Shown: positions 45,401 to 53,977 of the stretch, piece by piece
How positions within the stretch are numbered: position 1 is the first letter of the stretch
Layout: the number at the start of each line of letters is the position of its first letter
Assembly (NCBI RefSeq): GCF_000314995.1
Contig: NZ_BAEO01000006.1
Span: forward strand, 62,001-126,000
Reading direction: 5' to 3'
Source: Paraglaciecola arctica BSs20135
Lineage (GTDB): Bacteria > Pseudomonadota > Gammaproteobacteria > Enterobacterales > Alteromonadaceae
Length of the DNA: 64,000 bases
Translations under genes and position numbers: made by a program
The notes under the pieces: model-generated
Told to the model about the DNA's origin: nothing
The model's input: the letters and a program-made list of their open reading frames with translations, nothing else
Database searches by the model: none

Positions 45401-47247
45401 AAATCCATGATCCAATTAACTTGCTCTTCGTTAGGACTTATCTTAAAGGGACTTTCATCAATGACCCTTAATCCAAAATTTTCTAGCATGGGCAATACAG
45501 CTGATAAATGAATCGGCTCATTTTTATGAAACAGTTTTAACCTTACGGCTTTACTTTCTGGTCCTTCTTCTTGAGGTCGATAAAACAACATATCCAAGGT
45601 ATGTTCAGTGTTGAGCAACTCAAGTTTGTCGATATCGACTAATGCTGCGCTTGGTAAATTATATTCTTTATAACTGCTAGGAAAGGCATTTACATACCTC
45701 TGCTCTAGCCTTTTACCTTTGGCCTCGCCATGATTAGAGCGAATAGAATTGGCTAGTCTGTCATCCCAGCTTTTATTCAATTCAATGATGTTTTTCTCAA
45801 TATCCTTCACATTATATTCCGCGTTATTGTTTTTCACTCTGGCAATGTAATGCGTTCTCGCATATACAGACTCTGAAAAATAAGTGGTAAATTCGACTTC
45901 CTCTTCGCTTCCAAAAGATTGTTTGAGGAGTACTTGAGTATCTTTTCGCAATTGGGTGTTATAACGCTCTCGAGGGACAAACACCAAACATGAAATAAAC
46001 CGACCAAATACATCTTTACGTGCAAACAGCCTAGAAATACCTCGCTCTTGCATTTGGAAAATACCCAAAATAATTTGTGTTAGCTCTTTTACGCTGCCTT
46101 GCAGTAATTCATCTCGAGGATAGGTTTCAATTATATTGAGAAAAGCTTTGTGTCCGTGCGAGTCCGGATCAAAACCAGACAATTTGGAAATAGCATTAAT
46201 TTTATCCTGCAGCACAGGTAATTGTGTGGCACTGCTGTTATAAAATGAAGCTGAATATAGGCCGATAAATCGGTCTTCACCGATTACCTTACCTTCTTCA
46301 TCAAAACGTTTAATACCAACGTAATCTAAATAGGCAGGACGATGCACTCTAGAACGTGAATTGGTTTTAGTGAGCATCAAAGGATTGTTACTCAGGGCTT
46401 CTTGCCTCGCAGAAGGAGGTATATTCGACAAAACTCTGTCTCTGTCAGTTTTCGAATTTTTCATCAATCCTAAACTGGAATCATTATCAGCAACCCATCG
46501 GTAATCACCTTTTATGCCCTTGGCACTATAAGAACGGTATCCCATCAATGTGAAGTTGTGATCATTTAGCCATGCCAAAAAGTTTTCAGTATCTACTTTC
46601 TGCTCTGCGGAAATGGGGCATTTGCTGGTTGTAAATTCCTGAATGATATCTCTTAATCGGGTCCGCATAGGCTGCCAATCTTGCACTGCGAGTGAGACAT
46701 CATTAACCACTGACATTAGCTCTTCGGTAAGTTGCGCTAAGGCTAGTTTTGATGTTTGTCTGTCTACTTCAATCAGGAAAACAGTTTGCTTGATAACATC
46801 TTTCTTTTTACTTTTAGAATCTTCGAAGGAAACGAAAGTGTGTTGTTCATCACGCTTGAGGCCAATAGGACAATGCAACAATAAATGAGCTGTTATGCCC
46901 ATTTTGTTGAGCGCCATACGCACTGAGTCCACTAAGAATGGCATATCAGTGACAATTATTTCTACAATTGTATGGGTTGATTGCCAGCCATGTTTGCTAA
47001 TTGCAGGATTAAACGCGCGGATAAAAGGCGCTTCGCCTTGATAATCAACAAATTGGTTCCATAAACTTAAAGTAGCGCCGTAAAGATTATCATCGCTACG
47101 GTTATCTAAATCATCACGTGCGATGTTCTTGAAGAGTATTTTCGAAAAACTTGTAACTTGCTCAACGCGATCAGGAGCAACTTTTTTATTAATTAATTTA
47201 TAGACATTTTCAAGTAGAACCGAATGTTGGTTATCTGCAACCGTCAT
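42409..47247 (-). CDS. gdhB: NAD-specific glutamate dehydrogenase, large (GDH_2) type
   Basis: About 1612 residues, typical of the 180-kDa bacterial GDH. A long N-terminal regulatory part with ACT-like segments (about 1-700) precedes the catalytic domain, with GGKVARGGLRWSDR, VKAQQVKNTVIVPVGAKGGFV, the NAD domain (FTCVAIGDMAGDVFGNGMLLS, LWNGGIGTYVKS) and a helical C-terminal region. It deaminates glutamate to 2-oxoglutarate, a catabolic role. ATG 47247 is preferred over ATG 47259, since AAGGA directly touches the latter; both are in frame. It stands between DUF2835 and pyrD. Confidence 0.95.
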   Translation of the reverse strand: MTVADNQHSVLLENVYKLINKKVAPDRVEQVTSFSKILFKNIARDDLDNRSDDNLYGATLSLWNQFVDYQGEAPFIRAFNPAISKHGWQSTHTIVEIIVTDMPFLVDSVRMALNKMGITAHLLLHCPIGLKRDEQHTFVSFEDSKSKKKDVIKQTVFLIEVDRQTSKLALAQLTEELMSVVNDVSLAVQDWQPMRTRLRDIIQEFTTSKCPISAEQKVDTENFLAWLNDHNFTLMGYRSYSAKGIKGDYRWVADNDSSLGLMKNSKTDRDRVLSNIPPSARQEALSNNPLMLTKTNSRSRVHRPAYLDYVGIKRFDEEGKVIGEDRFIGLYSASFYNSSATQLPVLQDKINAISKLSGFDPDSHGHKAFLNIIETYPRDELLQGSVKELTQIILGIFQMQERGISRLFARKDVFGRFISCLVFVPRERYNTQLRKDTQVLLKQSFGSEEEVEFTTYFSESVYARTHYIARVKNNNAEYNVKDIEKNIIELNKSWDDRLANSIRSNHGEAKGKRLEQRYVNAFPSSYKEYNLPSAALVDIDKLELLNTEHTLDMLFYRPQEEGPESKAVRLKLFHKNEPIHLSAVLPMLENFGLRVIDESPFKISPNEEQVNWIMDFSMLHNTSNDMDMEQAQTLFQTAFSKVWSNDLEDDPFNRLVLGAGLTGRNVTILRSYAKYMRQIGSSFSRDYIANTLANYPKIATLLVQIFHQKFDPSAKRSSKVEEATLNTIKEQLENVSNLDDDRIIRRYLDLILATLRTNFYQKDEQGNEKSYVSYKMLPELIPEMPLPRPKFEIFVYSPRIEGVHLRGGKVARGGLRWSDRQEDFRTEVLGLVKAQQVKNTVIVPVGAKGGFVCKNLPMDQGREAFQKEGQECYKIFIRSLLDITDNIVEGKVVHPKEVVRLDEDDAYLVVAADKGTATFSDIANGISNEYNFWLGDAFASGGSIGYDHKKMGITARGAWESVKRHFREMGQDCQTSDFTCVAIGDMAGDVFGNGMLLSTHTQLICAFNHLHIFFDPSPNIETTYKERKRLFENPSLSWDDYDRNLISKGGGIFSRSAKSIKLTTEMKKWLGTKQQTMTPNELIHNVLKMPVDLLWNGGIGTYVKSTKESHAQVGDRANDDVRVNGNQLQAKIIGEGGNLGTTQLGRIEFASNGGKINTDFIDNVGGVDCSDNEVNIKILLNSLVNAGDLTTKQRNKILYEMTDEVGDLVIQDCYRQTESISISALGGVGQLREQMRFIHGLEREGYLNRELEFIPSDDEISDRLAKSAGLTRPELSVLIAYGKMVMKEQFNVASITDNPYHGKLLIEAFPKKLQENFSAQMQQHPLRSEIIATKLTNNIINDMGMNYVFRIQEETGAGVDEIATAYSVVKGIFGMQNLWDEIEDLDNKVSSDVQLRMLDSMRRSMRRASRWYLRHGSKTLSIQDSIDSYRSTYDDLFANIQDYLVESEYKQLESASLELTTAGVPDPIAYKVASLSNMFPCMDLAQIAESEKRDIKLVSNLYFKLGSKLELHWFLAQIDGQAVSNHWQALARASYREELDWQQRSIATVLLAAAPKNKDAESILNNWMDNNQVLLDRWYHMMSEFKTSSTHEFAKFSVALRELMLLSINANN

Positions 47248-47259
47248 GTGTTTACCCAT

Positions 47260-47934
47260 TCCTTAATAACTTGTGAGTGGAAGAAAGACCTGTGATTACC
47301 GAGCATACTAAGGTGTTTTAGTATTAGCTATACTCGATTAGACAAAAGACTGAGATATATACAGTTTTTCGTATTTTATAACTCATTCTCGCTAAAATTC
47401 TCATATAATAAAAGGCTTATATTTACTTAATTTTAACAAGTTTCATAGGTATGCAAGTTCACCGCATAAAAAAGGCAAAACCTCAGTTTTACTGCCAATA
47501 TGACTCAATATTTATGCAAATTTATTTTGTCTAACTTATCCAGTTTTGGATAGTATTACTGGCTGCTCACCTTAGTACTTATTTTCGCTTTAACTGTTCA
47601 TTAGTCACGACATACATAAAGTGTTCTAGAACTCTTTCATGAGAATGACTAATTATTCGTCAGCTAATCTAATTTAGATTATTGCCAAGACAATAAATAA
47701 GGTTGGGAGTGGATTTAATGGAATGGATTTACTACGCATTGATACTAAAAGTGATGCAGAACGTTTTTCCAATATTCAAAGGATCTAAAAAAGGTTTATA
47801 GATTGTGATAGTCATGAAGAGATTGTCGTTAGAATAGACTTTCTTAAAAAAGCCCTTTCGGGAAAATTAGACTGATATAAAAGCTGCTGTCAGTTTTAAA
47901 TATATAGTTTTAAGCAAAAGACTAATTGTGAAAA
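47260..47934. other. Gene-poor stretch upstream of glutamate dehydrogenase
   Basis: About 675 AT-rich bases. No intact gene over 40 codons was accepted. It holds a possible decayed short gene at 47723-47875. The remainder is presumably the gdhB promoter region. No RNA gene is recognised. Confidence 0.4.
47723..47875 (+). pseudogene. Possible decayed 50-codon gene with one in-frame stop
   Basis: From ATG 47723 the frame reads MDLLRIDTKSDAERFSNIQR-I, then TAA, then continues in the same frame KRFIDCDSHEEIVV and ends FLKKALSGKLD at TGA 47873. Both halves look protein-like, which suggests a gene broken by a nonsense change. GGAG lies about 13 bases upstream. The family is unknown. Chance coding-like sequence is a real alternative. 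Confidence 0.3.
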
Positions 47935-48156
47935 TCACGCAATTTTTTCAAAGCTTTTAATTTTATTATTATCATCAATTATCAACCTAAACCTGCCTTT
48001 TATGCCTATTGGACTGACATGGGGCCTTAAGTTTCTAACCGGCAATTGAATACGTTTACCGTTGTCAGCTCGCATAACAACGGTATTAGTACCGGGAATA
48101 TAAAGTCGCTCACATAATTCATATTTGAGCGACAGGGTGAAATAAAACGTCTGCAT
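47935..48156 (-). CDS. DUF2835 family protein
   Basis: A 73-residue protein with the DUF2835 pattern: a beta-strand start (QTFYFTLSLKYELCERLY), then NTVVMRADNGKRIQLPVRNLRPHVSPIGIKGRFRLIIDDNNKIKSFEK. The GIxGRFRL motif is the most conserved. Function unknown, perhaps RNA- or nucleotide-binding from its small basic beta fold. It lies between pepN and the glutamate dehydrogenase gene, a neighbourhood seen in marine gammaproteobacteria. Confidence 0.85.
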   Translation of the reverse strand: MQTFYFTLSLKYELCERLYIPGTNTVVMRADNGKRIQLPVRNLRPHVSPIGIKGRFRLIIDDNNKIKSFEKIA

Positions 48157-48249
48157 CTTTCTTTTCTTAATCTGATCTCAATGGTCTTTAACCTAGATTC
48201 AGCAGTTAAACTCGTGGAAAGAGTAGTAGCCAATGGTTTGATTGGCGTA

Positions 48250-48295
48250 GGGAAAAAATTCGTAGTCACCTTATTGGTGATGAGAATTTTTTCCC
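48250..48295. repeat. Long hairpin in the pepN downstream region
   Basis: GGGAAAAAATTC (48250-48261) pairs with GAATTTTTTCCC (48284-48295), and inside TCACC (48266-48270) pairs with GGTGA (48276-48280). The two-part stem sits between the pepN stop (48355) and DUF2835. It could be a pepN terminator or a mobile-element remnant. Confidence 0.55.
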
Positions 48296-48354
48296 ATAGC
48301 CACGCACATCAGTGGATGCTGCTATTTCTCGTGGTTTAGCTGCGGGATCTAGGT

Positions 48355-50964
48355 TTAAGGCAAACTTTTGGATATTTTCTCAAATAAGTCGTTACTCAAA
48401 CCTTTTGTATCACCAATACGCATAAGTTGGTGTTGCATTAGTTGTTGTCTGACTTTATCCACTTTTTGCCATTGTATTAAGGGGGTAATGATCCTCGCAG
48501 CAATTTGTGGGTTAACTTCGTTTAATTTTATTAAATAATCAGCTACAAATTTATAGCCACTACCATCAATATTATGGAAACCGCTCACATTAAAGAAGCT
48601 AAATGTGCCGATTAAGGCTCTCACTCTATTTGGATTGTTAATAGTAAATTGGCTGTGCCCCATTAACATGCTAATTCGAGCCAAAATATCTGGACGTTCG
48701 GTATTGGCGTGCAAGGCAAACCATTTATCTAATACTAGTGGATCGTTGTGCCATTTTTGTTCGAATAATAACATCAGTTTTTCAAATAAATCCAAGTCTC
48801 CTAATTGTGCAGCTCCAAGTACAGCAAGGGAATCTGTCATATTATCCGCGCCATTAAACTGTTCGATTAATAGTTGTTCTACATCATGCTGCCCTGAAAG
48901 AGTCAAATATTTGAGCGCCAGATTACGCATTTTTCTTTGCTCAACTTGATTTGCCTGGTAGGCATAAGGTTGCTTTTCAAACTTAGAATACTGGGTTAGC
49001 CAATTATTTTGGAATTTTTGTGCTAACGCTTTGAATAATAGTTTTCTTGACTGATTTAAGCCGTCAATATCGACTGTATCCATTTGTTGGAACAACGTCT
49101 CAAAACTAGGCAAGGTCAATATCTCGGCTTTTAATGCCAAGGATATATCCGTTGCCTCAATGATAGGTTCAAACATTGCGACAGTTTGATTAATTGAGTC
49201 CTTTTGCTGCTGTTGTGTCTTGCCCGCCAAATCATGGATACAATCACTAAATAACTTTTGACCGGCATCCCAACGAGCAAATTCATCAGGGGAACCCAAC
49301 ATAACATTGCCTAACTGCTGCTGACTGTATGGGTAATCTAACTTAACTGGTGCACTAAAACCGTGAAGTAAAGAAGGAATTGGCTTAGAGTCTATATTTT
49401 TGAATTCGAGACTTTGCTTAGAATCATGCAGTTCTAGCATTTTTTGTTGTTGCTTTGCATCACCTAATTTTATTAATTCAAGTTTGTCGTTGAGTAAACT
49501 AAATTGAATTGGAATAACCAAGTCTTGTTTTTCGTTCTGATCAAAGGTAGCAGAATGTTGCTGTTCAAATGTTATTTGATAGGTTTTTGCACTTGGATCA
49601 TAACTATCTGTTACCACAACTTTAGGCGTGCCAGACTGGCTGTACCAACGTCTAAATTGTGACAAATCTTTATCATTGGCGTCTTGCATGGCTTGTACAA
49701 AATCATCACAAGTCACTGCTTGCCCATCAAATCGTTTGAAGTAGAGTTTGATACCGGCCAAAAATCCAGTTTTACCTAACAAAGTAAACAACATTCTGAT
49801 CACTTCAGCGCCTTTATCATACACAGTGACGGTATAGAAATTATTCATTTCAATCACTTCATCAGGCCTGATCGGGTGTGACATTGTGCTCGCATCTTCG
49901 GCAAACTGGCGTTCTCGAATGATCCTGACGTTTTGGATACGATTCACTATAGGTGAAGACATGTCAGCGCTAAATTGTTGATCACGAAAAACAGTCAAAC
50001 CTTCTTTTAAACTTAATTGGAACCAATCACGGCAAGTCACCCTATTGCCAGTCCAATTGTGGAAGTACTCGTGGGCTATGACAGCCTCTATATTAAAATA
50101 ATCTTCATCTGTGGCAGTTTGTGCATCGGCTAATACAAATTTACTATTAAATACGTTTAGCCCCTTGTTCTCCATGGCACCCATGTTAAAAAAGTCCACC
50201 GCGACTATCATGTAGATATCAAGGTCGTACTCAAGACCAAACTCAGTTTCGTCCCACCTCATTGCTTTTTTTAGTGAATCAAGAGCATGTTGCCCACGGC
50301 TAAGCATGCCTTTATCTACAAACAGCTCTAAAGCAATGGTTCTGCCTGACTGGGTAACAAACTGGTCCTCCAAAAGATCGAAGTCCCCCGCCACTAAAGC
50401 AAACAAATAACAAGGTTTGTTGAATGGATCAGACCACTTTACCCAGTGCATTGAGTCTGGTAATTCACCAGAATCAACTTTGTTGCCATTAGAAAGTAAA
50501 AATGGAAAGTTCTTTTTGTCGGCAATAATAGTGACGTCATATTTAGCCAACACATCAGGTCTGTCCAAAAAGTAAGTGATTTTTCTAAACCCTTCAGCTT
50601 CACACTGAGTGCAATAAGCCCCAGCTGAAAGATATAAGCCCTCGAGGCTAGAGTTATCTTTTGGGTTTATGATGTTTACGATACGTAATTCAAATTCATT
50701 ACTATCTGTATCTATGGTTAGGCTGTTCTCTGTTTGTTGATAATTAGAAACCTCTATGCCATTGATGTGCACACTCAATAACTCAATGCCTTCACCATCT
50801 AATATAAGTGGTCTGTTATGTAGGCCGTTTCTGGTTACCTGAGAAACACATATCACTTTAGTGCTGGTTTCAGCCAAAGTGAATTCTAGATCAACATGAT
50901 TGATTAAAAAATCAGGTTGTTGGTAGTCTGAACGTTTTTTAATTTCGGGAATTATAGTGGACAT
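48355..50964 (-). CDS. pepN: Aminopeptidase N (M1 family)
   Basis: An 869-residue zinc aminopeptidase, close to E. coli PepN (870). Substrate motif GAMEN (MGAMENKGLNVFNS) and zinc motif HEYFHNWTGNRVTCRDWFQLSLKEG with the HExxH-x18-E pattern are present, followed by the Ig-like and helical C-terminal domains. It cleaves N-terminal residues from peptides in the cytoplasm. ATG 50964 is chosen, as GAGG precedes it by 6 bases; the frame is open to 51030. NhaC-type antiporter gene lies upstream. Confidence 0.96.
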   Translation of the reverse strand: MSTIIPEIKKRSDYQQPDFLINHVDLEFTLAETSTKVICVSQVTRNGLHNRPLILDGEGIELLSVHINGIEVSNYQQTENSLTIDTDSNEFELRIVNIINPKDNSSLEGLYLSAGAYCTQCEAEGFRKITYFLDRPDVLAKYDVTIIADKKNFPFLLSNGNKVDSGELPDSMHWVKWSDPFNKPCYLFALVAGDFDLLEDQFVTQSGRTIALELFVDKGMLSRGQHALDSLKKAMRWDETEFGLEYDLDIYMIVAVDFFNMGAMENKGLNVFNSKFVLADAQTATDEDYFNIEAVIAHEYFHNWTGNRVTCRDWFQLSLKEGLTVFRDQQFSADMSSPIVNRIQNVRIIRERQFAEDASTMSHPIRPDEVIEMNNFYTVTVYDKGAEVIRMLFTLLGKTGFLAGIKLYFKRFDGQAVTCDDFVQAMQDANDKDLSQFRRWYSQSGTPKVVVTDSYDPSAKTYQITFEQQHSATFDQNEKQDLVIPIQFSLLNDKLELIKLGDAKQQQKMLELHDSKQSLEFKNIDSKPIPSLLHGFSAPVKLDYPYSQQQLGNVMLGSPDEFARWDAGQKLFSDCIHDLAGKTQQQQKDSINQTVAMFEPIIEATDISLALKAEILTLPSFETLFQQMDTVDIDGLNQSRKLLFKALAQKFQNNWLTQYSKFEKQPYAYQANQVEQRKMRNLALKYLTLSGQHDVEQLLIEQFNGADNMTDSLAVLGAAQLGDLDLFEKLMLLFEQKWHNDPLVLDKWFALHANTERPDILARISMLMGHSQFTINNPNRVRALIGTFSFFNVSGFHNIDGSGYKFVADYLIKLNEVNPQIAARIITPLIQWQKVDKVRQQLMQHQLMRIGDTKGLSNDLFEKISKSLP

Positions 50965-51033
50965 TATATCCTCAAAAATGAATAGATTTAACGGGACATT
51001 CAAGACTTGCTGACTGAGCAGCAAGTCCAAATA

Positions 51034-52521
51034 TTAGGCTTTTGTTACTTGAGGTTCCTGTTCCTCTTCAAGTTCAGGGATGGGAATACGTAAAATTTTA
51101 ATACCTAAGTAAGCATAAATGATAGCTAAAACTGGATTAATCAAATTAAAAAACGTATAGAAAATATAATCTAAAGGATTAACTCCCAATACGCCATGCA
51201 TATACACACCACATGTATTCCATGGAATAAGCGGAGAGGTTAATGTGCCACCATCTTCTAAGCTACGGGATAAATTAAGTTGATGTAACCCACGTTTCTC
51301 AAATTCATTTTTGTACATTCTACCTGGCATCACAATCGCCATGTATTGGTCGGCAGTAATAATATTAGTGCCAATGCAGGTTAAAATTGTGCGAGTGATC
51401 ATATCCCCAGCCGATTTAGCACCTTTTAAAAACGCACTGACGACTCTTTTAAGAAGTCCAACTCTTTCCAATACCGCGCCAAATGTCATAGCACACATGA
51501 TTAGCCAAATAGTATTCAACATACTCGACATACCACCGCGACTTAATAAGTCATTCAAGGTATCGCTAGGTGTCGAGAAAGATACTCCATCAAACAATGC
51601 CGTCCATACCACTACAATTGAGCCTCGAAGTGCACTTACCCCCTCGCCCGCTAAACTTGTAATAACTTCAGGTTGGAACACCGCAGCCCATACACCACCT
51701 AACAAAGCACCTATAGCCACCGCAGGAAAAGCAGGTACTTTCTTAATTGCCATAGTTAACAATACCACTAGTGGTACTAACATATGTATGCCCAAATTAA
51801 ATTCTTGCTGTAACAAGGTTTGCATTTCTTCGATGCCAGTGGCTGAATCTGGTAAATCAGCTCCTAAGCCAATGATCACAAATAAAATCAGCGTAATGAT
51901 AATACTGGGTACAGTTGTCCACAGCATATATTGAATATGTTCGAATAAGTTAGTCCCAGCAATAGCCGGTGCCAAGTTTGTCGTCTCTGAAAGTGGTGAA
52001 ATTTTATCACCAAAATAGGCGCCTGACACAATAGCGCCAGCGGTAACCGCCTCTGACATGCCCATACCTATAGACACTCCCATCAGAGCTACACCTACTG
52101 TTGCTGCTGTGGTCCATGAACTACCGATACTCATGGCGACAATGGCACAAATAAGGCAACTAGCGGCGTAGAACATCGAAGGGTTTAATAAGTCCAAGCC
52201 ATAATAAATAAGGGTGGGAACTGTACCTGCCAACATCCAAGTGCCAATTAATGAACCAACAGCCAGTAATATAAGTATGGCTCCTAAGGAACGAGATATG
52301 CCTTTGACTATACCTTGCTCAATATCATCCCAACTATAACCATTTTTTAATCCAATCAAGGCTGCTATGCCCATGGAGACCAACAAGGCAATTTGGTTAG
52401 GGCCAAAAGAGGAATTATCTGCGAATAAATATACTGAGCCGCTTAACAAAATGACCAATATTACAATGGGTATAAGCGCATCAGATAACGATGCTTCTAC
52501 TTTTGGTTTTTCAATTGTCAT
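51034..52521 (-). CDS. Na+/H+ antiporter, NhaC family
   Basis: A 495-residue membrane protein with about 12 helices. The conserved region SIGSSWTTAATVGVALMGVSIGMGMSEAVTAGAIVSGAYFGDKISPLSETTNLAPAIAG is the NhaC signature; the Asp and Ser/Thr residues there bind the ions. It exchanges Na+ for H+ and so supports Na+ homeostasis, in line with a marine host. Its gene lies between pepN and an NSS-type transporter gene, all on one strand. Confidence 0.92.
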   Translation of the reverse strand: MTIEKPKVEASLSDALIPIVILVILLSGSVYLFADNSSFGPNQIALLVSMGIAALIGLKNGYSWDDIEQGIVKGISRSLGAILILLAVGSLIGTWMLAGTVPTLIYYGLDLLNPSMFYAASCLICAIVAMSIGSSWTTAATVGVALMGVSIGMGMSEAVTAGAIVSGAYFGDKISPLSETTNLAPAIAGTNLFEHIQYMLWTTVPSIIITLILFVIIGLGADLPDSATGIEEMQTLLQQEFNLGIHMLVPLVVLLTMAIKKVPAFPAVAIGALLGGVWAAVFQPEVITSLAGEGVSALRGSIVVVWTALFDGVSFSTPSDTLNDLLSRGGMSSMLNTIWLIMCAMTFGAVLERVGLLKRVVSAFLKGAKSAGDMITRTILTCIGTNIITADQYMAIVMPGRMYKNEFEKRGLHQLNLSRSLEDGGTLTSPLIPWNTCGVYMHGVLGVNPLDYIFYTFFNLINPVLAIIYAYLGIKILRIPIPELEEEQEPQVTKA

Positions 52522-52573
52522 AAGGTTTTACAATCCTGAAAGTCTAAATGGAATTCAAATTTATGTTAGGGTT

Positions 52574-53911
52574 TTAAGCCACTATCGAACGGTAAAACAT
52601 AATAGCGATAACCACTGGGCATACAAAACGTATATACCAAGGCCATATTTTCCAGAATAAACCATGTTCAGCCTGATCATTACCTTCTTTTAATTCTTTC
52701 AATATTTGGTCCCGTTTCCATACCCAACCGGCAAAAATACATAACACTAAACCCAGTAAAGGCTGACTATATTTGGTGGTTAAATCTATCACTAAGCCAA
52801 ATAAGCTATCCATATTGAATGCTATGGTTGAACTAATAACAAATACCACTAGAGTTAATGACCATACCGCCCGTTTTCTATCTATCCCCTTACTTTCAAC
52901 TACATAGGCTACAGGCACTTCTAACATGGATATGGATGATGTGAGTGCGGCTATTATCATTAAGGCGAAAAACACAAAGGCGACAAACACCCCAACACTG
53001 CCCATGGTTTCAAATAATGAAGGTAAGACCGCAAAAATAAGATTAGGACCTTCTATTAATGCGCCACTTTCAGAAAATATTTTCACGCCATTATGCAGTG
53101 CCACGTACATAGCCGGAATAATTAACATTCCAGCTAAAATAGCGACGCCAATATCAACTAAAGCAACTGAAGCACCTAAGGTCGGTAAGTTTTCTTTTTT
53201 ACTCACATAAGAGCCGTATACCAACATAGTGCCGACCCCTAATGACATGGAGAAGAAGGCTTGACCCATTGCGCTAATTAATAAATCCGGCTCCATGATC
53301 AAACTAAAATTGGGAAGCAAATAGGCCTTCCAACCAGCAGCTGCACCGTCTAATGTAGATACATAAATAATCAATAAGGCAATAATGATGAAAAGAGCTG
53401 GCATTAAACGAACTGACCATAGTTCAATGCCTTGTCTAACGCCTCCAGTTACTATACTGGCGGTTAAACATAGAAATATACCAGAGAATAGAATATCTCT
53501 AGTGTAAGAAGACGATACTAACCAAGTTGAAATGGCATCTTGCCCAAACATATCACTGATAGTCTGCAAAAAGTGAGACAGCATCCAGCCAGCGACTAAA
53601 GCATAAAACGAGAGAATTAACGAAACGGTGATAAAACCCCAGACACCCGTTGCACGACCAATATTACTACCAGAAATTTTACCTAGTGCATCTACCATAT
53701 TCGAACGAGTGGCGCGGCCTATGATTAATTCTGCCATCAGTACTGGGTAAGCCAAAAGAAAAGCCAAAATTATATAAACCAGTACAAATGCTGCGCCGCC
53801 GTTACTAGCAACTTGAGTTGGAAACCCCCATATATTACCTAATCCTACCGCCGAACCCGCAGCAGCCAGAACAAACCCCATTCGGGACGAAAACTCTCCA
53901 CGTGCAGCCAT
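52574..53911 (-). CDS. Sodium-dependent transporter, NSS (SLC6-like) family
   Basis: A 445-residue membrane protein. The N-terminal helix has SRMGFVLAAAGSAVGLGNIWGFP, the NSS/LeuT signature for Na+ and substrate binding, with GGAAFVLVYIILAFLLAYPVLMAE next. About 11-12 helices follow. It imports an amino acid or related solute driven by Na+; the substrate is not predictable. It precedes the NhaC antiporter, which may restore Na+ balance. Confidence 0.92.
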   Translation of the reverse strand: MAARGEFSSRMGFVLAAAGSAVGLGNIWGFPTQVASNGGAAFVLVYIILAFLLAYPVLMAELIIGRATRSNMVDALGKISGSNIGRATGVWGFITVSLILSFYALVAGWMLSHFLQTISDMFGQDAISTWLVSSSYTRDILFSGIFLCLTASIVTGGVRQGIELWSVRLMPALFIIIALLIIYVSTLDGAAAGWKAYLLPNFSLIMEPDLLISAMGQAFFSMSLGVGTMLVYGSYVSKKENLPTLGASVALVDIGVAILAGMLIIPAMYVALHNGVKIFSESGALIEGPNLIFAVLPSLFETMGSVGVFVAFVFFALMIIAALTSSISMLEVPVAYVVESKGIDRKRAVWSLTLVVFVISSTIAFNMDSLFGLVIDLTTKYSQPLLGLVLCIFAGWVWKRDQILKELKEGNDQAEHGLFWKIWPWYIRFVCPVVIAIMFYRSIVA

Positions 53912-53954
53912 GTGTTTCCCTTATTATTTTTATTATTATTTTTGAATCTGTAAG

Positions 53955-53971
53955 GGCTGCTTAACGCAGCC
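53955..53971. terminator. Hairpin after prc
   Basis: GGCTGC, TTAAC loop, GCAGCC lies 7 bases after the prc stop. The T-run (CTTTTTTA) is on the + strand side, so for prc, on the minus strand, it is at best a processing stem or weak terminator. Confidence 0.5.
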
Positions 53972-53977
53972 TCTTTT

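Noticed and set aside
48027-48269. 80-codon frame on the minus strand overlapping DUF2835
   Set aside because: It overlaps the recognised DUF2835 frame out of phase and crosses the long hairpin; no family pattern.
48181-48339. 52-codon + strand frame with hydrophobic C-terminus downstream of DUF2835
   Set aside because: No ribosome binding site, includes both arms of the long hairpin, and no recognisable family.
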